From: Prevotella sp. UBA3288 | GTDB lineage: Bacteria; Bacteroidota; Bacteroidia; Bacteroidales; Bacteroidaceae | NCBI GenBank assembly: GCA_002361655.1 | Contig: DETM01000028.1 | Span: 13,959-31,520 of the forward strand | Direction of reading: 5' to 3' | Length of the DNA: 17,562 bases | Part shown: positions 1 to 9,957 of the stretch, one piece after another | How positions within the stretch are numbered: the first letter of the stretch is position 1 | How the letters are laid out: each line of letters starts with the position of its first letter | The notes under the pieces: model-generated | What the model saw: the letters and a program-made list of their open reading frames with translations, nothing else | Told to the model about the DNA's origin: nothing | Databases searched by the model: none | Position numbers and translations under genes: made by a program

Positions 1-1104
1 ATGTTCATGTTCTACGAGGTGGCCCTGATTCCTATGTACCTGCTCATTGGTGTGTGGGGCAGTGGCCGTAAGGAGTATTCGGCCATGAAACTGACCCTGA
101 TGCTGATGGGCGGCTCGGCCCTGCTGATTCTCGGTATTCTGGGTATCTACTACTTCAGCGGACACACCACGATGAACGTCAACGATATTGCTGCGATGCA
201 CAATATCCCTGAGGAGATACAGAACGCCTTCTTCCCCTTCATCTTCATCGGCTTCGGTGTGCTGGGTGCCCTGTTCCCGTTCCACACATGGTCGCCCGAC
301 GGTCATGCCTCAGCGCCTACGGCCGTGTCGATGCTCCATGCCGGTGTGCTGATGAAACTGGGTGGCTACGGCTGCTTCCGCATTGCGATGTATCTGCTAC
401 CTGATGCTGCTCAGGACCTGTCGTGGATTTTCCTTATCCTGACCACCATCTCCGTGGTCTATGGTGCACTCTCTGCCTGTGTGCAGACCGACCTGAAGTA
501 TATCAATGCCTACTCGTCGGTGAGCCACTGCGGACTGGTGCTCTTCGCCCTGCTGATGATGAACCAGACGGCCTGCACGGGCGCTATCCTGCAGATGTTG
601 TCCCACGGTCTGATGACGGCCCTCTTCTTTGCCCTCATCGGTATGATCTATGGCCGCACCCACACCCGCGACATCCGCGAGTTGGCCGGTCTGATGAAGA
701 TCATGCCGTTTCTGGCCGTGGGCTATGTCATCGCCGGTCTGGCCAACCTCGGCCTGCCCGGCTTCTCGGGTTTCATCGCCGAGATGACCATCTTCGTGGG
801 CTCGTTCGGTGCCAAGGAACTGGCTGGCGACCCCTCGTCGTCGTTCCGCATGGTGGCCACCATCATTGCCTGTACGTCGATTGTCGTGACGGCCGTCTAC
901 ATCCTGCGTGTGGTTGGAAAAATCCTCTATGGCGAGGTAGAGAACAAGCACTACCTCGAACTGACCGATGCTACGTGGGACGAGCGCGTCGCCGTCATCT
1001 GCCTCATCTTCTGTGTGGCAGGTCTGGGTTGCGCACCCTTCTTCTTCAGTGATATGATTTCACCCGCCACAGGGTCGATTCTCCGTTCAATAGGTGTAAT
1101 GTAA
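1..1104 (+). CDS. nuoM: NADH-quinone oxidoreductase subunit M, 3' part (N-terminus outside window)
   Basis: Membrane antiporter-like subunit of complex I that helps couple quinone reduction to proton translocation. The reading frame is open at the left edge, so the ATG at base 1 is an internal Met; 367 codons are visible against about 500 in the family, so roughly 130 N-terminal residues are missing. Visible family hallmarks are the TM5 glutamate (visible residue 6, in FYEVALIPMYLLIG), HTWSPDGHASAPTAVSMLHA (95-114), the TM7 lysine K119 in GVLMKLGGYG, K166 in QTDLKYINAYSSVSHCG, the TM histidine in LSHGLMTALFFALIG, and GFSGFIAEM with E261. It ends with TAA, 16 bp before nuoN, consistent with the usual nuoL-M-N order. 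Assignment to NuoM rather than NuoL or NuoN rests on the motif set and on nuoN following directly. Confidence 0.96.
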   Translation: MFMFYEVALIPMYLLIGVWGSGRKEYSAMKLTLMLMGGSALLILGILGIYYFSGHTTMNVNDIAAMHNIPEEIQNAFFPFIFIGFGVLGALFPFHTWSPDGHASAPTAVSMLHAGVLMKLGGYGCFRIAMYLLPDAAQDLSWIFLILTTISVVYGALSACVQTDLKYINAYSSVSHCGLVLFALLMMNQTACTGAILQMLSHGLMTALFFALIGMIYGRTHTRDIRELAGLMKIMPFLAVGYVIAGLANLGLPGFSGFIAEMTIFVGSFGAKELAGDPSSSFRMVATIIACTSIVVTAVYILRVVGKILYGEVENKHYLELTDATWDERVAVICLIFCVAGLGCAPFFFSDMISPATGSILRSIGVM

Positions 1105-1120
1105 AAATCAGAACAGAACA

Positions 1121-2569
1121 ATGGATATTAACTATAGTGAATTTCTAAAGATGATACCTGAGGCCACGCTGATGCTGGCTCTGGTGCTCGTTTTCTGTGC
1201 AGACTTTGCATTGCACAAGAATGAACGCAAAACTTTCGTACTGAGCGTCCTTACAGGTGCCTTGCTGCTGTGCCAGATGGTGCCCTGCCTCCTGGCAGAG
1301 CCTGCCTCGGCCTTCGGCGGACTGTATGTCACTTCGCCCATTGTCAGTGTGATGAAGACAGTGCTCACGCTGGGCACCTTCATCGTCGTGGTGATGTCGC
1401 AGTCGTGGTTGAAGAACAATGCCACACGCCTCTCCGGCGAGTTCTATGTGCTGGTGCTCTCTACGTTGCTCGGTATGTATATGATGATGTCGAGCGGCCA
1501 TTTCCTGATGTTCTTCCTCGGACTCGAGATGGCCTCTGTGCCCATGGCCTGCCTTGTGGCCTTCGACCGCTACAAGCAGAAGTCGGCCGAGGCTGCCGCC
1601 AAGTATATCCTCACCGCCACCTTCTCGTCGGGTGTCATGCTCTATGGCATCTCGATGCTCTATGGTGCTGTCGGAACGATGTATTTCGACGATATGGCAG
1701 AGAAGATAGTAGTCACCCCGCTGGCCATCGCCGGCATGGTGTTCTTCTTCAGCGGACTGGGCTTCAAGATTTCCCTCGTGCCTTTCCACTTCTGGACTGC
1801 CGACACCTATGAGGGTGCTCCTACGCCTGTCACCGGCTACCTGAGCGTTGTCTCCAAGGGTGCTGCCACGCTGACGCTGGCCATCATCCTGATGCATGTC
1901 TTCGGACGTCTGGTGGCATACTGGGAGCCGTTGCTCTGGATTGTCATCATGCTCACCATCACTGTGGGCAACCTGATGGCTATCCGTCAGAAGGAACTGA
2001 AGCGCTTCATGGCTTTCTCGAGTATCTCGCAGGCTGGCTACATCATGCTCGCTGTCGTGGGCAACTCGGCCGAGAGCCTCACTGCCCTCACGTTCTATGT
2101 GCTGGTCTATGTGGCTGCCAATATGGCCGTCTTTACCGTCATCAGCACCGTTGAGGAGAACAATGGCGGCACTACCGAGATGTCGGCCTACAACGGCCTC
2201 TACCAGACCAACCCGAAGTTGGCCCTGCTCATGACGCTCGCCCTCTTCTCGCTGGCCGGCATTCCGCCCTTTGCAGGTATGTTCTCTAAGTTCTTCGTCT
2301 TCATGGCTGCCGTCGGTGGTCACGAGAGCGCACCGTTCTGGCCCTACTTCGTGGTGTTTATCGCGCTGATCAACACCGTGGTGAGCCTCTACTACTATCT
2401 GCTCATCGTCAAGGCCATGTATATCACGAAGACCGACAGCCCGCTGCCCGCCTTCCGCAATGGCACAGCCATCAACTGGTCGTTGGCCATCTGCACCGTC
2501 GGCATTCTGCTCTTCGGCATCTGCTCGTGCATCTACGAGTGGATTGACAAGGCTGCCACAGCGATGTAA
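1121..2569 (+). CDS. nuoN: NADH-quinone oxidoreductase subunit N
   Basis: Complete 482-residue polytopic membrane subunit of complex I, similar in length to other NuoN proteins. It belongs to the Mrp antiporter-like family and forms one of the proton-translocating modules. Expected charged residues sit inside membrane segments: E136 (FLGLEMASVPM), K216 (GLGFKISLVPFHFW), K246 (LSVVSKGAA) and K390 (AGMFSKFFVF). FHFWTADTYEGAPTPVTGYL (222-241) and RFMAFSSISQAGY (295-307) are strong family signatures. The ATG at 1121 follows nuoM by 16 bp with no recognisable Shine-Dalgarno site, normal for Bacteroidota. It is the last gene of its transcription unit: a strong hairpin and U-tract follow 33 bp after the stop, and the next gene is on the opposite strand. 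Family knowledge, not visible here: Bacteroidales complex I often lacks the NADH-dehydrogenase module NuoEFG. Confidence 0.97.
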   Translation: MDINYSEFLKMIPEATLMLALVLVFCADFALHKNERKTFVLSVLTGALLLCQMVPCLLAEPASAFGGLYVTSPIVSVMKTVLTLGTFIVVVMSQSWLKNNATRLSGEFYVLVLSTLLGMYMMMSSGHFLMFFLGLEMASVPMACLVAFDRYKQKSAEAAAKYILTATFSSGVMLYGISMLYGAVGTMYFDDMAEKIVVTPLAIAGMVFFFSGLGFKISLVPFHFWTADTYEGAPTPVTGYLSVVSKGAATLTLAIILMHVFGRLVAYWEPLLWIVIMLTITVGNLMAIRQKELKRFMAFSSISQAGYIMLAVVGNSAESLTALTFYVLVYVAANMAVFTVISTVEENNGGTTEMSAYNGLYQTNPKLALLMTLALFSLAGIPPFAGMFSKFFVFMAAVGGHESAPFWPYFVVFIALINTVVSLYYYLLIVKAMYITKTDSPLPAFRNGTAINWSLAICTVGILLFGICSCIYEWIDKAATAM

Positions 2570-2583
2570 GGCTGGGGGAGACG

Positions 2584-2628
2584 TTAAGGAGTTAAAGAAG
2601 TTAAAGAAGTTAAGGAGTTAAGACGTTA
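2584..2628 (+). repeat. Short-period tandem repeat (TTAAGGAG / TTAAAGAAG units) forming the terminator arm
   Basis: Five consecutive 8-9-nt units are visible: TTAAGGAG (2584), TTAAAGAAG (2592), TTAAAGAAG (2601), TTAAGGAG (2610) and TTAAGACG (2618), then TTA. The last units make the left arm of the terminator hairpin. A slipped-strand origin is likely. From general experience, purine-rich arrays of this kind are common between genes in Prevotella-like genomes; that was not tested here. Confidence 0.8.
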
Positions 2629-2643
2629 CTCCTTAACTTCTTT
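2603..2643 (+). terminator. Intrinsic terminator of the nuo operon, possibly bidirectional
   Basis: A perfect 16-bp inverted repeat (2603-2618 with 2628-2643) encloses a 9-nt loop, and the T-rich run TTTTTCTT spans 2641-2648. It lies 33 bp past the nuoN stop and between two convergent genes. On the minus strand the same stem is followed only by T-rich sequence, so it may also stop the transcript coming from the GHL10 gene, less efficiently. The left arm is built from a run of 8-9-nt tandem repeats, so the right arm can also pair in another register (2583-2592). Confidence 0.88.
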
Positions 2644-2657
2644 TTCTTACATCGCCT

Positions 2658-2762
2658 GTTGCTTCCTTTTGATGATGCCTATCGACGGAGGCGTTGCTTC
2701 CTTTTGATGATGCCTATCGGCGGAGGCGTTGATTCCTTTTGATGATGCTTATCGGCGGAGGC
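2658..2762 (+). repeat. Three tandem copies of a 35-bp repeat reaching into the GHL10 3' end
   Basis: Units lie at 2658-2692, 2693-2727 and 2728-2762 with no spacer. Unit 1 differs from unit 2 by one base (ATCGACGG versus ATCGGCGG), and unit 3 by two (GATTCC for GCTTCC and GCTT for GCCT). The C>T change in GCTT creates, on the minus strand, the TAA stop of the GHL10 gene (2751-2749); the last codons of that gene, encoding RLRR, are inside unit 3. Because 35 is not a multiple of 3, extra units shift the frame if the stop is bypassed. Each unit also holds a small GCCT/AGGC inverted repeat. Confidence 0.93.
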
Positions 2763-4422
2763 GTTTGACGGAGAAATAGCCGATGCGGTGTGTACGGCCT
2801 TTCTTGCCAAGCGACCGCAGTTGATACATTCCGTCGGGCAAGGCAGTAACATCGAGGCGCGCGGCGTAGGGATAGACACCGACCGGTTGGCCTGCCATCG
2901 TCTCTACCATAACAAAGTCGGCATCGAGCACTTGTCCCTTCGATGGCAGCACGATGGGTTTGCCGGTGGTAATCTGTATCATCATCTTTGATGCGTGTGC
3001 TTTCGGCTCTGGTCCGTCCTGCTGGATAGGCCTGCTCTCCTGTCCATAACGGTTCATGGCCGTGACGGCATAGTATTGATGGCGGTCGGCAGACACCTGT
3101 CTGTTGTTCGTCGTCAGTCGTGTGGCCACCAGGTTGGCAGGATTCTCCGTGTCGACAGGATAGGTACGGCTCGCATAGATATTATATAATAGGTATGGTG
3201 CACCACTGTGATCGACGGCACCGCTCCAACTGAGCAGGTTACCCTCCAGTGTGAGCGTGGTGGGTGCCAAAGGGGCAGTTTTGCCAGCCCAGGTCATGGG
3301 AGGAATGAGTGCCGGCGTGGCATCGAAGCGGCGGCAGAAGTCGTAGATACCCTTGGTGTTGTCGGTGAAGAATTTAGAACGGAAATAGGTATGGCCCAGT
3401 CCGATCTGGCGCAACATATAGAGTTGGCGCGCCACCATCGGCAGTGTCCACTTGCCCTCTCGCGGGTCGAGGAAGTAGATGCCCAGTCCCGGTGCGACAA
3501 TACGCCCATGACTCTGTTCTTTCCAGTCGATGGCGAACGGATAGAAATTGTTGCCCTGAAAATACATCATGGGAAAGAGAGCATCCATCAAGTCGTCGCG
3601 CATCCAAGCCTGCGCATCCTGGCTGACGGTGGTGCGTGCGTTCCAACCACCGGAGCGGTATCGGCGCAGGTCGTCATACTTGCCGATAGGCGAGCACGAC
3701 AGTTTGACCCATGGTTTCTCGCTTTTGACAGCCATTCGTATCTTCCGCACGATATCGGTGATATATCCGATACGTTTGGCACGGCTCTCGCCCTTGCGCA
3801 GTTGCGGCCATGTCTCAGGGTAGCGTATATAGTCGAGGTGGATGCCGTCGACATCGTACCGGCTGACAATCTCGCGACACATCGTGGCCAGATAGTCGCC
3901 CGTCTGCGACTGCTCAGGATTCATGTAACCCTCGTCGCCGATACGCTTCATCAGTCTGGGGTGCTTCTGCCGTAACAGCCTGCATCCCAGATTGTTCCAT
4001 TTGCCAACAGGAATGGTGACCACCCAGGCATGACACTCCATGCCGCGCTTGTGACATTCGTCGATACACAACTGCAGCGGATCATAGCCGGGTGAATGTC
4101 CGGGTTTTCCCGTGATGCAGCCGTCCCATGGCTCGATGTCAGACGGATAGATGGTCGTGGCCCGCACACGCGTTTGCAGCAGCACCATATTGATGCCGGC
4201 CTCTTTCAGTCGGTCGAGGGTGCTGATGAGTTCTTCCCGCTGCTTCTCCGGATGGTAGGAATGTGGCCAGTCGATACCTCCGATGGTGGTCAGCCAAACG
4301 GCTCTTACTTCGTATTTGGTGGCGGGTGCCGCATCCCAGAGGGCTTGCGTCTCGCCCGCTTGCTGGGCATGAGCGACACAGAGGGTTAGACAGAGCAGCA
4401 GCAGAACGGATAGATATTTCAT
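2749..4422 (-). CDS. Secreted glycoside hydrolase-like protein, DUF187/GHL10 family
   Basis: 557 residues from the ATG at 4422. A TTG nine bases upstream (4431) would add three residues, but the ATG gives a standard signal peptide: MKYL, a leucine-rich core, then cleavage near AHA/QQ at about residue 19. The GHL10 TIM-barrel region covers roughly residues 35-375. Key stretches are VRAVWLTTIGGIDWP (39-53), GINMVLLQTRVRATTIYPS (76-94), the YDVDGIHLDYIRYPE motif (189-203) with acidic residues at the expected active-site end of the barrel, and PMMYFQGNNFYPF (284-296). A fibronectin-III-like region (about 385-465) follows, then a small beta-rich tail. Characterised relatives such as E. coli DigH/YddW act on denuded peptidoglycan glycan strands; whether this protein does so is inference. 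It is the last gene of a minus-strand unit, 10 bp after the phytase-like gene, and its 3' end lies in a 35-bp tandem repeat. Confidence 0.88.
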   Translation of the reverse strand: MKYLSVLLLLCLTLCVAHAQQAGETQALWDAAPATKYEVRAVWLTTIGGIDWPHSYHPEKQREELISTLDRLKEAGINMVLLQTRVRATTIYPSDIEPWDGCITGKPGHSPGYDPLQLCIDECHKRGMECHAWVVTIPVGKWNNLGCRLLRQKHPRLMKRIGDEGYMNPEQSQTGDYLATMCREIVSRYDVDGIHLDYIRYPETWPQLRKGESRAKRIGYITDIVRKIRMAVKSEKPWVKLSCSPIGKYDDLRRYRSGGWNARTTVSQDAQAWMRDDLMDALFPMMYFQGNNFYPFAIDWKEQSHGRIVAPGLGIYFLDPREGKWTLPMVARQLYMLRQIGLGHTYFRSKFFTDNTKGIYDFCRRFDATPALIPPMTWAGKTAPLAPTTLTLEGNLLSWSGAVDHSGAPYLLYNIYASRTYPVDTENPANLVATRLTTNNRQVSADRHQYYAVTAMNRYGQESRPIQQDGPEPKAHASKMMIQITTGKPIVLPSKGQVLDADFVMVETMAGQPVGVYPYAARLDVTALPDGMYQLRSLGKKGRTHRIGYFSVKRLRR

Positions 4423-4432
4423 AACATTCAAT

Positions 4433-5350
4433 TTATTTCAAACGGATGGGCTGCAGGCGAAACCAGTCGCGCAGCAAGCCTTTGTAGCGGCTTTGCGAGT
4501 CGGCGATGAGAAGGACAAGCGCGGGGGCGACCTGGCAGAGACCTTCATAGTTGGCAAACTGCCGGCTGGTCAGATTGAAGCGTGTCTTAATTTCCGACAG
4601 TAGCGTCTTTTGCAGCGACTCTTCATCAGCCGGCACCACCATGTAGATACGGTTGATAGCCGTAGCCCCGATCTTCATACGGGGAATGCGCACCTGGCGT
4701 TCCAACACCAGCAGTCGGCCATCGTCAAGGGCGCAGAGTGCCGAGACGCCTCGGATGGTGTACTTGCGGCTGATGGGTTCGTCGGGCTGATAGAGGTACT
4801 GGCGTTTGAGCGCGAGGTCGTCGCCGAAAGCCATGATGCGTAGCATCGTCTCACCAGGCAGCGGACACTCTGTCGTTGCATAGAACAGGTGGCGTCCGAC
4901 ATCGTAGGTCAGTCCTTCGAGGCCGCAGTTCGATGTTGCCAGTCTGATGCTGTCAGGCATTAGCAGCCGTCGTCCTGTACGCTGTCCATCGAGGTTGTAT
5001 TCATAGACTTCGTTGTCTTGTTCGCCAGAGATGAAGAGTGTCTGTGAAGCGGGGCGATAACAGATGCCTTCCATATCGCGGTTGGGCAGTCCGCTGGAGC
5101 GATAGCCTTGATAGTCAAGGGCCACGATGCGTTGGCCGACAGAATCTATATCGAGGCGAACAACATGGAAACCGTCAGTCTCGGCTTTGTCGTCGGCTAT
5201 TGCATAGAGATGGTCGCCCAGTGGGCAGATGCCGCTGTAGTTGCCAGCGGGCATCTGCTTGTGGAAACGCTGTTGTTGCGCCAGTGCCGAGACGCCGAAC
5301 CATGACAGGATGCTCATGCTGATGACGACGTGAAGGAATCTGCTTGCCAT
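4433..5350 (-). CDS. Secreted phytase-esterase-like (PF13449-type) beta-propeller protein
   Basis: 305 residues with a signal peptide (hydrophobic core about 5-22, cleavage near ALA/QQQ at 24). The body resembles the 'esterase-like activity of phytase' family: NYSGICPLGDHLYAIADD (37-54), an NRDMEGICYRPASQTLFISGE stretch (from N90), GLEGLTYD, DDGRLLVLERQ, and a closing NYEGLCQ motif. These repeated acidic NxEGL blades are typical of the fold, which has been linked to phosphoester or ester cleavage; the true substrate is unknown. The ATG at 5350 follows the beta-galactosidase stop by 47 bp, and most of that gap is a second copy of this gene's own first 38 bases, with a decoy start. The stop is 10 bp before the GHL10 ATG, so the two genes are probably co-transcribed. 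Function is assigned by family resemblance only. Confidence 0.77.
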   Translation of the reverse strand: MASRFLHVVISMSILSWFGVSALAQQQRFHKQMPAGNYSGICPLGDHLYAIADDKAETDGFHVVRLDIDSVGQRIVALDYQGYRSSGLPNRDMEGICYRPASQTLFISGEQDNEVYEYNLDGQRTGRRLLMPDSIRLATSNCGLEGLTYDVGRHLFYATTECPLPGETMLRIMAFGDDLALKRQYLYQPDEPISRKYTIRGVSALCALDDGRLLVLERQVRIPRMKIGATAINRIYMVVPADEESLQKTLLSEIKTRFNLTSRQFANYEGLCQVAPALVLLIADSQSRYKGLLRDWFRLQPIRLK

Positions 5351-5388
5351 ATCATATTGATGACGACGTGAAAGAATCTGCTTGCCAT
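5314..5388 (-). other. 24-codon decoy/leader ORF made by the 38-bp duplication
   Basis: Translation from the upstream ATG at 5388 begins MASRFFHVVI, nearly the same as the true gene's start, then shifts frame at the copy junction and stops at TGA (5316-5314), inside the downstream gene. It lies 9 bp after the beta-galactosidase stop codon and overlaps the phytase-like start by 37 bases. It could act as a leader that competes with or couples to the true start; translation is not shown by sequence. Confidence 0.45.
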
Positions 5389-5389
5389 A
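5314..5389 (-). repeat. 38-bp tandem duplication across the phytase-like gene start
   Basis: Copies at 5314-5351 and 5352-5389 match at 35 of 38 positions (differences at 5318/5356, 5319/5357 and 5335/5373). The 5314-5351 copy contains the real start (ATG at 5350) and the first codons; the 5352-5389 copy, upstream on the minus strand, carries an identical ATG context at 5388. Since 38 is not a multiple of 3, the upstream ATG reads a different frame. Confidence 0.95.
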
Positions 5390-5397
5390 GTCTGTTA

Positions 5398-8490
<3,093 letters not shown>

Positions 8491-8499
8491 TTATATGGT

Positions 8500-9213
8500 T
8501 TATTCGTAGTCGTCGATGACATTGTTCATGAAGTCCATCATCGGTTTGGCGGCCCGGAAGATGCGCTCCATCTCGTCGAGCCAGCGGTCGCCCTCAAAGA
8601 AGGTTTCGTCGACATGATGCCATGCGCAATAGTCCTTCAGTCTGAGATATTTAACATACTGATAGTCACGTGGAAAACCACTTGGGCAAGTCTTTAGTTT
8701 TGTGAGCCCGAACCCCTGTTTCGCATCCCACGACTCATCCCACGACAGGGTGGCTTTCTTTGTGTCGAAGTATTTCAGGAAAGCCTTGCTCTCCACACAC
8801 CGCAACCACTCCTCCTCGTTGGCCATGATTTCGTTGCGGCACGCCGTGAGGATGTCTGTGGGCAACCAGTAGTTGCCCACAGCCAGCAGACAGTGGTCCG
8901 GCTCCAGGTGGATGTAGTAGCCGCCTCGCAGTGCCTTCTTGCCTTTGACATTCAGGTAGGCTCCGAAGTGGGTTTTGTAGGGCGACTTGTCATTGGAGAA
9001 TCGCGTGTCGCGGTAGAAGCGGTAGGTGCAGTCCTTCAGCGGTTGGTTGGCAATCTCAGGATCGAAGGCGATGATGCGTGCCCGTGCCTGTTCTACAGCC
9101 TGTTCCCATTCTGTCTTGGCAGCCTCGTATTCGGCCTTGTGCGCCTGAAACCAAGGGCGGTTATTGTTGGCCATCACCTCACGCAGGAAATTCAATATCA
9201 GTTTTGCATCCAT
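8500..9213 (-). CDS. DUF2461 family protein (TIGR02453-type)
   Basis: 237 residues, close to the family's usual length, with no signal peptide or membrane segment, so probably cytoplasmic. The family signature is clear: NNNRPWFQAHKAEYEAAK near the N-terminus, RFYRDTRFSNDKSPYKTHFG (65-84), then GGYYIHLEPDHCLLAVGNYW. The biochemical role of the family is unknown. The ATG at 9213 has a matching Bacteroidota promoter 20 bp upstream. It is the first gene of the minus-strand unit leading to beta-galactosidase (24-bp gap), but nothing in its sequence ties it to sugar metabolism. Confidence 0.91.
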   Translation of the reverse strand: MDAKLILNFLREVMANNNRPWFQAHKAEYEAAKTEWEQAVEQARARIIAFDPEIANQPLKDCTYRFYRDTRFSNDKSPYKTHFGAYLNVKGKKALRGGYYIHLEPDHCLLAVGNYWLPTDILTACRNEIMANEEEWLRCVESKAFLKYFDTKKATLSWDESWDAKQGFGLTKLKTCPSGFPRDYQYVKYLRLKDYCAWHHVDETFFEGDRWLDEMERIFRAAKPMMDFMNNVIDDYE

Positions 9214-9233
9214 GATTTCTTTCTTTTTCTGTG

Positions 9234-9241
9234 CAAAATTA
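9234..9241 (-). promoter_or_regulatory. -7 element (TAATTTTG) for the DUF2461/beta-galactosidase unit
   Basis: On the minus strand TAATTTTG fits the Bacteroidota -7 consensus TAnnTTTG and ends 20 bp before the ATG at 9213. A degenerate -33 (TTTC for TTTG) lies 20 nt upstream. This would give a leader of roughly 15 nt. It forms one half of a near-symmetric divergent promoter. Confidence 0.6.
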
Positions 9242-9274
9242 AGTAAAATAATCGAGAATATGAAACTTTTTGCT

Positions 9275-9282
9275 TACTTTTG
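9275..9282 (+). promoter_or_regulatory. -7 element (TACTTTTG) for nth-ispE
   Basis: TACTTTTG matches TAnnTTTG and ends five bases before the nth ATG at 9288. A transcription start about 5-8 nt downstream would fall on or next to the start codon, so the mRNA would be leaderless or nearly so. No convincing -33 TTTG was found. Confidence 0.5.
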
Positions 9283-9287
9283 CACCA

Positions 9288-9941
9288 ATGAAACGAGAAG
9301 AGCGTTACAGACATGTACTCGATTACTTTCGGCAGGAGATGCCCGAGGTGACGACAGAACTGCAGTTCGGCAGTGTCTTTCAGTTGCTGGTGGCCGTCGT
9401 CCTGAGTGCGCAATGCACGGATAAACGCATCAACCAGGTGACGCCATTGTTGTTCGAACGCTACCCTGATGCCCTGTCGATGGCCCAGGCTGAGGCTGAC
9501 GAGGTGTACGAATATGTCAAGAGCGTCAGTTACCCCCATGCGAAGGCGCAACATCTGGTGGCCATGGCTCGTGCCTTGGTGCAGCGGCATGATGGCGAGG
9601 TGCCGGGCGACATGAACCAACTGCTCGACCTGCCCGGTGTAGGTCGCAAGACGGCCAATGTAATCCGGGCCGTTGCCTTCGGCCAATCGACGATGGCTGT
9701 CGACACCCATGTCTTTCGTGTCAGCCATCGCCTAGGACTGGTGTCGAAGCGTGACGACACGCCCTACAAGGTAGAACGGGCGCTGCTGAAGCATATTCCT
9801 GCCGACGATGTGCCCCGTGCCCATCACTGGCTGCTGCTGCACGGCCGCTACGTGTGCACTTCGCGTGCCCCACACTGCCGTCGCTGTGCGCTGGAGTCCG
9901 TCTGTGCCAAACTTCTTGAAGGTTCACGATTAGAACATTAA
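9288..9941 (+). CDS. nth: Endonuclease III (DNA glycosylase/AP lyase)
   Basis: 217 residues, typical of Nth (E. coli 211). It removes oxidised pyrimidines and cleaves the abasic site in base-excision repair. The helix-hairpin-helix motif LPGVGRKTANVI (115-126) holds catalytic K121, and D139 sits in TMAVDTHVFRVSHR. The C-terminal [4Fe-4S] cluster ligands are present with family spacing C-X6-C-X2-C-X5-C (C190, C197, C200, C206). The ATG at 9288 is chosen because it begins MKREERYRHVLDYF like other family members; the frame can be extended to a TTG at 9270, but that would run through the predicted -7 element. ispE follows after 16 bp on the same strand, so the two are probably co-transcribed. 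Confidence 0.97.
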   Translation: MKREERYRHVLDYFRQEMPEVTTELQFGSVFQLLVAVVLSAQCTDKRINQVTPLLFERYPDALSMAQAEADEVYEYVKSVSYPHAKAQHLVAMARALVQRHDGEVPGDMNQLLDLPGVGRKTANVIRAVAFGQSTMAVDTHVFRVSHRLGLVSKRDDTPYKVERALLKHIPADDVPRAHHWLLLHGRYVCTSRAPHCRRCALESVCAKLLEGSRLEH

Positions 9942-9957
9942 GAACATTAGCGTCCGT

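Larger units (their letters stand above)
9231..9285. repeat. Inverted repeat of the promoter sequence between divergent genes
   Basis: GTGCAAAATTAAGTAAAA (9231-9248, plus strand) and GTGCAAAAGTAAGCAAAA (9285-9268, minus strand) match at 16 of 18 positions, separated by 19 bp. Each arm carries the complement of one -7 element, so the two divergent promoters are nearly the same sequence in mirror orientation. Confidence 0.85.

Noticed and set aside
1..3. The ATG at base 1 as the true nuoM start
   Set aside because: The following residues correspond to TM5 of NuoM, well inside the protein.
1145..2323. A 392-codon open frame antisense to nuoN
   Set aside because: The product is dominated by His, Glu, Gln and Arg, as expected from the complement of hydrophobic membrane codons. 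nuoN is complete and well supported.
2658..2762. A possible small CRISPR array
   Set aside because: The 35-bp units are directly adjacent with no spacers, and no cas gene is in the window.
3208..3975. A 255-codon plus-strand frame opposite the GHL10 gene
   Set aside because: It lies entirely over the TIM-barrel coding region and has no motif of its own.
9270..9287. A TTG start for nth six codons upstream of the ATG
   Set aside because: The extra codons lie over the predicted -7 element, and the ATG start gives the usual Nth N-terminus.
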